NCBI GenBank assembly: GCA_020852405.1
Contig: JADZAX010000159.1
Location: forward strand, 1-32,702
DNA from: Verrucomicrobiales bacterium
GTDB taxonomy: Bacteria; Verrucomicrobiota; Verrucomicrobiia; Verrucomicrobiales; DEV007
Reading direction: 5' to 3'
Length of the DNA stretch: 32,702 bases
Shown: one piece after another, positions 10,695-17,586 of the stretch
Numbering within the stretch: the stretch's first letter is position 1
How the letters are laid out: each line of letters begins with the position of its first letter
Translations under genes and position numbers: made by a program
Notes under the pieces: model-generated
What the model saw: only the letters and a program-made list of their open reading frames with translations
Told to the model about the DNA's origin: nothing
Database searches by the model: none

Positions 10695-10722
10695 CTTGCA
10701 TAAGATGTATTGCAAGTACATC
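10695..10722 (+). promoter_or_regulatory. Two overlapping perfect 6-bp inverted repeats in the leader of the heme-protein gene
   Basis: CTTGCA(10695-10700)...TGCAAG(10711-10716) interleaved with GATGTA(10704-10709)...TACATC(10717-10722); start codon at 10750. Confidence 0.4.
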
Positions 10723-10749
10723 ATTTGATCAGATTCCTTTTTCACCACG

Positions 10750-11310
10750 ATGAAAACGCACGTCCTCGCACTCGCCATCACCCTGCTCCTGATCGAAGGC
10801 CTTTTCCTCTCCCCACAGCATCTGCAGGCTGGCGAGCGGGAACGGGAAGCGACCGCGCAGCAGGCAACCGCCTCGGAGGATCTCCCAACGACCGAAGCGG
10901 AGGCTCGGGGACGGGCCCGGATGCTCTATGAAACCATCCACGGCACCCTCCAGGTGGTCCACCGGGACTTCTTTGGCGGTGCCGAGGATTTGAATCTGCC
11001 TTCCCAGTCCCTGGAGGATGTTTTCAAGGAACTGGCCGTCCAATCCCGGGTCCGGGTGCGTTGGCTCGGCGTCAATGCCACCAAAAAGGCGGACCACAAT
11101 CCACAGGATGATTTCGAGCGCAAAGCGGCCCAGGCCCTGCTCGCGGGCAAGAAGGAGTATGCCGAACTGGAGGGCAACCTCTACCGCTACGTCGGCACCA
11201 TCCGCATTCAAAACGAATGCCTAAAATGCCACGTCCCCAACCGGACCTCGCTCGAAGACCGGGTCGCCGGACTCGCGATCTCGATCCCCCTGCGCAACGC
11301 CCCCCATTGA
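10750..11310 (+). CDS. DUF3365-like single-heme c-type sensor/periplasmic protein
   Basis: 186 aa with signal peptide; C-terminal NLYRYVGTIRIQNECLKCHVPN CXXCH motif; overall resembles the Tll0287-like/DUF3365 family. Confidence 0.75.
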   Translation: MKTHVLALAITLLLIEGLFLSPQHLQAGEREREATAQQATASEDLPTTEAEARGRARMLYETIHGTLQVVHRDFFGGAEDLNLPSQSLEDVFKELAVQSRVRVRWLGVNATKKADHNPQDDFERKAAQALLAGKKEYAELEGNLYRYVGTIRIQNECLKCHVPNRTSLEDRVAGLAISIPLRNAPH

Positions 11311-11375
11311 AACGTTTTGTTGGATTCCCCTGCTTAGTCGTTGGTCACGGACCTCCGGGCGGGGTATCCTGATCC

Positions 11376-12173
11376 ATGTTTCGCCTGCTCCGCCACTGCC
11401 GCCGGTTTTTCACCGTCGTCCTCCTCGCCCCGGCGGTCGCGCCTGCCCAGACCTGGCAGTTCGTGCGCGAGACCCGGTCTGAAAAGCCGGATCCCGCCCT
11501 CGCCTTTGTCAGCCGGGAATTCTCGGCCGGAAACCGCCGGGTGACTCTCGATCTCGTCACCTTCGATCCCCGGAGTTTCACCCTCACCGTTGTCGATCAG
11601 GGAGCTACCGATCCCCCCACCCACGCCTCACTGGCAGCCGCGATGCAGGCCAATTTTTGTGTGGCCGGCTGCAACGGCGGCTTTTTCCACCCGGACAACC
11701 GCCCCTCCGGCCTCGTCATTGCCGGAGGACAGAGGATCAACCGGTTTGAACAGGCCAAACTGCTCAGTGGCGTGCTGCTGGTCGATGCCAAAGGCCCACA
11801 AATCCTCCGTCGGGCGGAATTCAAGGACCATCCCGGCATCACCGCCCTGCTCCAGAGCGGCCCGTTCCTGGTCGACGGCGGCACCACCGTCGCCGGCCTC
11901 TCGGCATCTCCGGAACGCCGCCGGACCTTCCTCTTCACCGATGGATCCCACCACTGGGGCCTCGGTCTCGCGGGCAGCAGCAGCCTGGCAGAACTCGGGC
12001 TCATCCTCGCCATTCCCGACGCCACCGGAACGGGATGCCGGGTCACCCGGGCCCTGAATCTGGACGGGGGCACCTCCTGCGGACTCTACTTTGACCGGGG
12101 AGCGGGAGAGCGCGATCATGCCGTGGAACCCTTCAAACGGGTTCGGAATTTCGTCGGGGTGGCTCCCCGCTGA
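11376..12173 (+). CDS. Phosphodiester glycosidase family (NAGPA/DUF2233-like) secreted protein
   Basis: FCVAGCNGGFFHPDNRPSGLVIAGGQRINRF and RALNLDGGTSCGLYFDRG are hallmark motifs of the family. Confidence 0.85.
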   Translation: MFRLLRHCRRFFTVVLLAPAVAPAQTWQFVRETRSEKPDPALAFVSREFSAGNRRVTLDLVTFDPRSFTLTVVDQGATDPPTHASLAAAMQANFCVAGCNGGFFHPDNRPSGLVIAGGQRINRFEQAKLLSGVLLVDAKGPQILRRAEFKDHPGITALLQSGPFLVDGGTTVAGLSASPERRRTFLFTDGSHHWGLGLAGSSSLAELGLILAIPDATGTGCRVTRALNLDGGTSCGLYFDRGAGERDHAVEPFKRVRNFVGVAPR

Positions 12174-12249
12174 AGCGGCCTCGTCCTCCTCGCTGATTCC
12201 ACCCCAGGAAGGGCAGGTCACGGTTGATCTAGGCAACCCCACCAAGATC

Positions 12250-12477
12250 TCACCCCATGCTGCCGCTCCAGACGGTGAGCAGGACGCAGATTGCGACGAC
12301 GGCAAAAGCCAGCAGAACCAGGCCGGCAATAATTGCAATCACCTTCCCCTTGGTCTGCCGCCACTTGGAAAGGCCAAACACCAAGGCAACCAGCGCGGAG
12401 ATGAACAAGGGTCCCAGGACCAGGGAGAACGTGGGAACCCCCAGCAAGGCCAACATGGAAAAGCGTTCCGGGTTCAT
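12250..12477 (-). CDS. Small two-TM membrane protein (DUF4190-like)
   Basis: 75 aa MNPERFSMLALLGVPTFSLVLGPLFISALVALVFGLSKWRQTKGKVIAIIAGLVLLAFAVVAICVLLTVWSGSMG; two hydrophobic helices. Confidence 0.6.
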   Translation of the reverse strand: MNPERFSMLALLGVPTFSLVLGPLFISALVALVFGLSKWRQTKGKVIAIIAGLVLLAFAVVAICVLLTVWSGSMG

Positions 12478-12532
12478 GGTTTCGAATGGATGCGATGCAG
12501 GATTGGGTCAATTTCTCCATTCCCCCGCCGAC

Positions 12533-12605
12533 ACCAAACAACAAGCATCGATTCCTGGCTCCGCAACCGTTGCAGGCGGACCCGGGGGCTTGTCTTTGTG
12601 TTGCC
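12533..12605 (-). other. Candidate attC-like imperfect hairpin (site E)
   Basis: Minus strand GGCAACACAAAGACAAGC...GCTTGTTGTTTGGT; outer arms CAAAGACAAGC / GCTTGTTGTTTG pair imperfectly and enclose TCCGC...GCGGA; ends in GTTTGGT, as site C does. Confidence 0.3.
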
Positions 12606-12734
12606 AAAATCCAACAATTCCGACTCCACCATCTAAAGCTGTTCGGCTGTTGTTTTCCTGATCTCCGGATGACCGGGATGAGATCGTTGACGAGATGTTT
12701 TCCTTCATTCCATCGCGCTAAAATCCAGGCTCAG

Positions 12735-13040
12735 CTAAACATAGAGAACAAACGCCAACCATAGGCCAGACCATCCGCACGCGACCAACGCGAGGCAGCG
12801 CGCCCAATGAAAACGCCCCCCTCTTGTGCGCCACAAAAAAAGAGCGGCGGCTGGAACGCACAGAATCGTGGCGACGAGTTGGGAGGCGTGAAAGAAAGAC
12901 TGCGACCAACCGAGTCGTTCAGCGAGAAGGATCGCAGGAAGACAGGCAAGCGCGTAAATTCCGGCTCCCAGGAAGAGAGGGTGTGCGACGGAGGTGATCA
13001 CCGTCCGGGGAGCGTTGAGGGTGGCGGTTGATTGATTCAT
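12735..13040 (-). CDS. Hypothetical membrane protein
   Basis: Likely start MNQSTATLNAPRTVITSVAHPLFLGAGIYALACLPAILLAERLGWSQSFFHASQLVATILCVPAAALFLW...; multiple TM segments. The upstream alternative start at 13112 is less convincing. Confidence 0.55.
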   Translation of the reverse strand: MNQSTATLNAPRTVITSVAHPLFLGAGIYALACLPAILLAERLGWSQSFFHASQLVATILCVPAAALFLWRTRGGRFHWARCLALVACGWSGLWLAFVLYV

Positions 13041-13123
13041 GGCGCTAGAAATGTGTCCTCCGAAGGTGAAATCAGGATGAAGGCAGGAAGAAATTGGCAT
13101 GAATTTTTTCACGAACGCTCAGG

Positions 13124-13332
13124 CTGATTCTCGCTGGGGGACTGTCGAAAATCAGAAACGCATAAGACGCTCCACCCGCGTCGGTGTGCGACGGCGGGCC
13201 TGTTCAACAACCGACCGATGGGTTGGGTGTTTATCGCCCAAACCCATCTTTGGAGCTCTGCTTCTAAATTTTTCGGAAGAGCAAGTCGGACGCGGAGATG
13301 GCGAGGCCCCTGCCATGAGACAATATGGCAGG
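13124..13332. ncRNA. Candidate structured element: series of tandem stem-loops in a non-coding spacer
   Basis: CTGATTCTCG/CGAAAATCAG (13124-13155); CCCGCGTCG/CGACGGCGGG (13175-13198); GATGGGTTGGG/CCCAAACCCATC (13217-13248); weaker GCTC..TTC/GAAGAGC (13255-13282); CCTGCCAT/ATGGCAGG (13309-13332). Confidence 0.35.
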
Positions 13333-13453
13333 CTGCGGGATTCAAGGGGCGTGACCTCTCTAGGCCAGCAGCGGCTGACGATGCTCCACCAGACCTCCTC
13401 CGTATGGCTTTTGCTTTTCTTCTTTCTCTCGTGGTGGGGTGCCACCGAAGGAA

Positions 13454-13825
13454 TCATTTGCCGGTCACGAGATGGACCATGGATGCAGGTGACCGGATCC
13501 AAAAACCGTCGAATCCGTCAGGTAGTTTCTCAACACTGTCACAACGTTCCACTCCACAGCGAGTGAGGTGCGCTGCGGCCGAAGCCGTGTCAGGTGTGGC
13601 TATCTCAAGCCATACTTCGGCAGTCTCGATTCCCTCCACTCGATCCAGCCAGAGCACGGAACTTCCAAAATGGAACATATGATCGACCGACTGGCCTGAT
13701 ACAGGGGGGAGTCTCAGTACATCCCGGTAAAACACGAGCGTCTCCTCGAAGGACTCCGGGGGAATCTTAATGGCAATGTTAGGCCCACCGCAGAAAATCG
13801 GAAGCTGGTCTGGTGTTGAAGGCAT
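13454..13825 (-). CDS. VOC / glyoxalase-bleomycin resistance-like domain protein
   Basis: MPSTPDQLPIFCGGPNIAIKIPPESFEETLVFYRDVLRLPP...MFHFGSSVLWLDRVEGIETAEVWLEIATPDTASAAAHLTRCGVER...GFWIRSPASMVHLVTGK; VOC pattern. An in-frame ATG at 13912 could extend it. Confidence 0.72.
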   Translation of the reverse strand: MPSTPDQLPIFCGGPNIAIKIPPESFEETLVFYRDVLRLPPVSGQSVDHMFHFGSSVLWLDRVEGIETAEVWLEIATPDTASAAAHLTRCGVERCDSVEKLPDGFDGFWIRSPASMVHLVTGK

Positions 13826-13913
13826 GGCTGCTAAAGGATTCAGGTGAGGGCGAGATCGATCAAATGGGCGGCACCGTTGGTTTCTACTTGGAGGCAATGG
13901 ACTCTGTTTCATG

Positions 13914-13963
13914 ACCAAACGTGCGAGCGTTGGCAGCCCCGGTAGCGGGAGCCCGCGTTGAAC
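13914..13963 (-). other. Candidate attC-like hairpin (site C) upstream of the VOC ORF
   Basis: Minus strand GTTCAAC-GCGGGCTCCCGCTACCGGGGCTGCCAACGCTCGCAC-GTTTGGT: left box fits RYYYAAC, right box is 6/7 to GTTRRRY, internal stem GCGGGC-TCCCG / CGGGG...GCTCGC; in-frame ATG one nt after GTTTGGT. Confidence 0.4.
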
Positions 13964-14092
13964 CGAGGTTGTAGATGGCATCATCGCTACCAAAGGGGCT
14001 GAGGGAAGTGGCATCCTCGCCTTCCATGAGAAAGCAGTCAAACACATCAGGAAGTTTGCTTCAATGCCCTACTCTACGAGGATTCGGAGGAA

Positions 14093-14116
14093 GTGACTTG
14101 TGCAATGCCGAGTCAC
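14093..14116 (-). terminator. Stem-loop immediately 3' of the lipoprotein stop codon
   Basis: + GTGACTTG-tgcaatgc-CGAGTCAC (7 Watson-Crick pairs + 1 GU), directly next to the stop at 14118; no strong U-tract. Confidence 0.35.
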
Positions 14117-14117
14117 G

Positions 14118-15272
14118 CTATGGGGTAAGCCGTTTGATCCGCAATCTAGCGGCTTCAACATTCGCATATCGGATCCGATCACCCACCGTTTTGTCCCCGG
14201 TGAGTTCAACGAGGATCGCGATCGCCGCTTCAGCGCTCGCCGATGGCTTCCGGGCCAGCTTCTCGACAAACGTGGAGCACAGCGCCGAACCATGCTCCTC
14301 GTATAGCGCATGCCAAAAGGCGAAAGACAGGGCATATCCCGGAGAAAAGGAAACTTTCTCGGGGACACGGCCGAATCTGCTTCTTTGGGTGAATTTCCAG
14401 GGAATCACCTGGAACTCGGAGAGAAGATCGACCGTCTCCCGATCACCAATCTGCGCGGGCGCAAGCCGTTCGATGTAATCCTTCGGAAGGCCATGGACTT
14501 TCCACGTGACAAACTCCGCCAATCCATCGCCAATGAAGCGATTTCGAGGGTCATCATAGAGCCCGAAGGCGGAGGTAAGGGTCGACTCCGTCCATTCGTG
14601 GGGGTTGATGTCCATGAATGCACCACTCTCCCAATCCTCTTTGAAACACCTCCAACAGGACTCGTAGCCGGCGGCCGGAACCGTCAGGTAAAGGACGTCC
14701 CTTTCTTTCCGATTGGTTTCGAGAATCACCGCCCAGCGCATCGGTTCAAGGCCCAGAAAGGACTTGATCACTCCACGGGCGCGGATCAATTCAGTTTGCA
14801 CTTCGCGGGCCAGAGCCACATCGCCATCATCATGAAAAACGGCAACGCGGGAGTCTCCGATTTTCTTCAGGTCAGCGGCCGCGCGCACCTGGACTGACCT
14901 GACGTCGCGCCCCGTCTGTTTTCCGGAAATCCTCACCACGAGGTTGACGCCCTTCGGTTCGATGCGGATGGGCGGGTTTTTCCAGAGCAGCGCCGAATCG
15001 ATCGGAACCATGACCTGCCCAGCACCATCGCTCTCAAAAACGGTCGGGTCCGGTGAATTACCGACGATCAACCGGGCGCCGGGAGCGGCTACTTTCGTAT
15101 CAGAGTGAACCAGATAGACTGGAAACACTTCCAATCGATTCGGGGACACTCCCATCCGACTGAGCGGCAGGAATAGATCCTTGTAATGATACTCCGAAGC
15201 GGCACACCCCGCGAGGATCCCGCATGCTGCCAAAACCAGAAATTTGGGGCCTTGCGTGAAACACATGAGCAT
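14118..15272 (-). CDS. Lipoprotein with gluzincin (peptidase MA)-like domain, degenerate zinc motif
   Basis: LAACGILAGCAAS lipobox; INPHEWTESTLTSAFG...RFIGDGLAEFVTW...SPGYALSFAFWHALYEEHGSALCSTFVEKLA resembles HExxH...GLAE gluzincin architecture with HEWTE instead of HExxH. Confidence 0.6.
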   Translation of the reverse strand: MLMCFTQGPKFLVLAACGILAGCAASEYHYKDLFLPLSRMGVSPNRLEVFPVYLVHSDTKVAAPGARLIVGNSPDPTVFESDGAGQVMVPIDSALLWKNPPIRIEPKGVNLVVRISGKQTGRDVRSVQVRAAADLKKIGDSRVAVFHDDGDVALAREVQTELIRARGVIKSFLGLEPMRWAVILETNRKERDVLYLTVPAAGYESCWRCFKEDWESGAFMDINPHEWTESTLTSAFGLYDDPRNRFIGDGLAEFVTWKVHGLPKDYIERLAPAQIGDRETVDLLSEFQVIPWKFTQRSRFGRVPEKVSFSPGYALSFAFWHALYEEHGSALCSTFVEKLARKPSASAEAAIAILVELTGDKTVGDRIRYANVEAARLRIKRLTP

Positions 15273-15274
15273 CG

Positions 15275-15335
15275 GCAGCTCGTCAAAGGCTAGCGCCTCC
15301 CGAACCGGGGGCGACGCTTCGACGGTGAGTTGATG
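15275..15335 (-). other. Candidate attC-like hairpin (site B), related to site A
   Basis: Minus strand CATCAACTCACCGTCGAAGCGTCGCCCCCGGTTCGGGAGGCGCTAGCCTTTGACGAGCTGC; shares CAAC-N5-GTCGAAG...CCTTTGACG with site A (17587-17646). Confidence 0.35.
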
Positions 15336-15369
15336 TGGAAATGGTCATGTCGGCGGGAACCCGCGCCGG

Positions 15370-15816
15370 TCAAGGGTTCAGTGCTGGATCTGGTTGTGCC
15401 TTAGCAGTTCGCAGCTGGAGTTCGGATGCAAGAGCTGCCAGAATTTCGAGATGGGCACCGAAGAATCTCATCTTCGTTCCATCAGCAAAGTTCAGCTTGG
15501 CGGCAAAAATTCCAGACGGCACCTGCATCGAGATGAACTCGGAGGCAGGAGCCTTGGAGAGAATCCACTTGTCGAGCATCCGGTGCTCAACCCGGTCTCC
15601 CACGAAGTGGATGCTGAACATCAGTGTCGGCAAAATTGCGAGTCCGATGACCAGAGCAGGCAAGACCACAATGACCGTAAGCGGGATCAAACGCGCAAGT
15701 GGCAATCGTTCATAAAATACGAACATTGCGGCACTGAAGGCGTAGGCCACGCCTCCAATCACCAGCCCGACGATAACGCCTCTCCGAAGCTGCTTTGCTG
15801 TGTTACCGACGCGCAT
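15370..15816 (-). CDS. Hypothetical two-TM protein with PH-like soluble tail
   Basis: 148 aa; GVIVGLVIGGVAYAFSAAMFVFY and LIPLTVIVVLPALVIGLAIL TM segments, then FADGTKMRFFGAHLEILAALASEL. Confidence 0.55.
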   Translation of the reverse strand: MRVGNTAKQLRRGVIVGLVIGGVAYAFSAAMFVFYERLPLARLIPLTVIVVLPALVIGLAILPTLMFSIHFVGDRVEHRMLDKWILSKAPASEFISMQVPSGIFAAKLNFADGTKMRFFGAHLEILAALASELQLRTAKAQPDPALNP

Positions 15817-15919
15817 TCAATTTTGCCCAGAAAGAGCAACCAAGTTTCGTTCAGGCTCTGTTTCAAACGTTTTAGAGATGGCAGTCCAATCTGTGAGCGT
15901 GATCTCGAAAAGAAAATAG

Positions 15920-15965
15920 GAATTCAAATGAGAGAAGACAATCAACTCGGGGCGTGATCGGGCTC
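15920..15965. repeat. Intergenic repeat copy 1 (pairs with 17059-17104)
   Basis: GAATTCAAATGAGAGAAGACAATCAACTCGGGGCGTGATCGGGCTC; 38/46 identical by eye to 17059-17104. Confidence 0.75.
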
Positions 15966-16044
15966 AGAATCCTCGACATGTTCGGCTTGGGATTCTTCCT
16001 GCCGTGAAAATCCTCGCCGGGCAATTGAATCGAAACGATTGGAT

Positions 16045-16263
16045 TCATTCAGGCTGTTTCCTGCTTTCCATCCTTTGCTTCCAGAATTTTGCTGCGAAAC
16101 ACGGCAGTGAAATACCGACAACCAGACAGAGTCCACCCATCAAGGAGTAGTCACCCACACTTTTTTCCTTGAGTGAATCGATCAACGATGAGCCAAACTG
16201 AATCGCAGTTCCACACAGAGTGAGAACAAAAAAGAAAAAGACAATGCCTCCTGGTTTCATCAT
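16045..16263 (-). CDS. Small hypothetical two-TM protein
   Basis: 72 aa MMKPGGIVFFFFVLTLCGTAIQFGSSLIDSLKEKSVGDYSLMGGLCLVVGISLPCFAAKFWKQRMESRKQPE. Confidence 0.45.
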   Translation of the reverse strand: MMKPGGIVFFFFVLTLCGTAIQFGSSLIDSLKEKSVGDYSLMGGLCLVVGISLPCFAAKFWKQRMESRKQPE

Positions 16264-16277
16264 TCAGGTAAGTTCTG

Positions 16278-16321
16278 AGCCAACGACCCGCATCACGGGG
16301 CGGTGGGTATTGACGTTGAAT
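16278..16321 (-). other. Candidate attC-like hairpin (site D)
   Basis: Minus strand ATTCAAC-GTCAATACCCACCGCCCCGTGATGCGGGTC-GTTGGCT: left box fits RYYYAAC, right box 6/7 to GTTRRRY; CAACG/CGTTG and ACCC/GGGT pair; ORF start 14-17 nt downstream. Confidence 0.4.
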
Positions 16322-16362
16322 TCAAAAAGCGCGTGCCACCGCCGCTATCGTGCACGCGAAGG

Positions 16363-17001
16363 TTATTTTGACTTGTTGTGATTTGTTTCGACGAATGATA
16401 CTCGGATACGTGACAGGACATCCAGATCGGGCGAGCCTCCGGAATCAAATGTCAGTGCGATTCGGTGTTTGCCATCAAGTGTCACGGGCTTTTCGAATCT
16501 GAGAGCCAATTGATGCGACTGGACACTTTGTGTGAACGCCGGAACCGTCCATCCTGTATCAGTCAAGGAGTCGATGCAATTGGCGGGTGATCCATCTTCA
16601 GTGTTACCTAGGTCGACGCAGTCCGAGAACTCCAATGATGTCATTTGATCCGTGCGATTCTCCAATTCCGGCTTGATATCAAAAAGAACTAATCGCTTGC
16701 GTTGACGTGGGCGGTTGGGACCCACCGACGGTGTCGGCGGCAACAACTCCACGAGGATTTCCCGTAACTGGTTTGGTTTCTGAGACTTAAAATAGAGCGT
16801 GAATTCCTGCCACCGAGTATCTCCTCCGAGCTGAACCGAACGGTCGTCTAGTATCTGCGCCGTTCCAAGGGACCGGAACACGATCTTGTCGGGACGAGTT
16901 GGAATCCACTTTGCTGGTTCTGCAACTTGCTCTTGAGCAATCCCGAGTGCACTTAGCAAAACCGCGATGATGAAGAAAAGGAGGCGCATTTGCTCTTTCA
17001 A
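16363..17001 (-). CDS. Secreted protein resembling the galactose-binding-like region of DUF1553-type proteins
   Basis: Signal peptide LLFFIIAVLLSALGIAQ; FTLYFKSQKPNQLREILVELLPPTPSVGPNRPRQ...SPANCIDSLTDTGWTVPAFTQSVQSHQLALRFEKPVTLDGKHRIALTF aligns by eye with a segment of the 2524-7668 product. TTG start at 17001 or ATG at 16989. Confidence 0.6.
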   Translation of the reverse strand: MKEQMRLLFFIIAVLLSALGIAQEQVAEPAKWIPTRPDKIVFRSLGTAQILDDRSVQLGGDTRWQEFTLYFKSQKPNQLREILVELLPPTPSVGPNRPRQRKRLVLFDIKPELENRTDQMTSLEFSDCVDLGNTEDGSPANCIDSLTDTGWTVPAFTQSVQSHQLALRFEKPVTLDGKHRIALTFDSGGSPDLDVLSRIRVSFVETNHNKSK

Positions 17002-17058
17002 ATTAACATTCGAGGAATCGCAGCCTGATCTGGCAGCGATGCTTCGATTGGAGGATAA

Positions 17059-17104
17059 GGATTCTAATCAGAGAAGTCAATCAGCTCGGAGCGTGATCAG
17101 GCTT
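17059..17104. repeat. Intergenic repeat copy 2 (pairs with 15920-15965)
   Basis: GGATTCTAATCAGAGAAGTCAATCAGCTCGGAGCGTGATCAGGCTT; 38/46 identical by eye to copy 1. Confidence 0.75.
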
Positions 17105-17132
17105 GCGATCGCCGTCTTGTTGGGCGCGGATT

Positions 17133-17579
17133 TCATGGCGGGTCTCCATCGGATATTACTCGCTCGCTTGGCCAATCTACAAAGACTTGGAGCCCCTTCT
17201 GTAACGCTTCGCTAATTTGTTCGCGAACTTCCACCAGCGGTTTTTCATCAAGGATGCGATCTCGATGAATCGACCATGTTTTCGTATCGAACGAGAAAGC
17301 GCTGACAGCAGCTGTTAGCACGAGGGGAAGCTCCTCAGTGGGATCAGGTGGCCGGTTCGTTTTGGGATCTCGACTTCCGACACGACAGTCGAAGGTTTGG
17401 AAGTAGCGAGATACAAGGTCGGACTTTTGGATTGTTCGGCAGGGGGGATTGAAGTCACCGTCCTGTGATCTCCTAAATTCGAATCCGTGTTCTTCTGCGA
17501 ACGATTCAAACAGAGGAGTAAACTCCTCCAAGACCTCATCCAACTTGATGATCAGAGGGTGAGAGTGGCCGGATCTCAT
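17133..17579 (-). CDS. Hypothetical protein
   Basis: 148 aa MRSGHSHPLIIKLDEVLEEFTPLFESFAEEHGFEFRRSQDGDFNPPCRTIQKSDLVSRYFQTFDCRVGSRD...; starts 7 nt after a GTTGGGC box, as cassette ORFs do; no family recognised. Confidence 0.5.
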   Translation of the reverse strand: MRSGHSHPLIIKLDEVLEEFTPLFESFAEEHGFEFRRSQDGDFNPPCRTIQKSDLVSRYFQTFDCRVGSRDPKTNRPPDPTEELPLVLTAAVSAFSFDTKTWSIHRDRILDEKPLVEVREQISEALQKGLQVFVDWPSERVISDGDPP

Positions 17580-17586
17580 TTTCTTC

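Noticed and set aside
13099-13566. 155-aa plus ORF and overlapping minus ORFs (13109-13345, 13152-13502)
   Set aside because: Mutually overlapping with no domain signal, and they coincide with the hairpin-rich spacer; considered non-coding.
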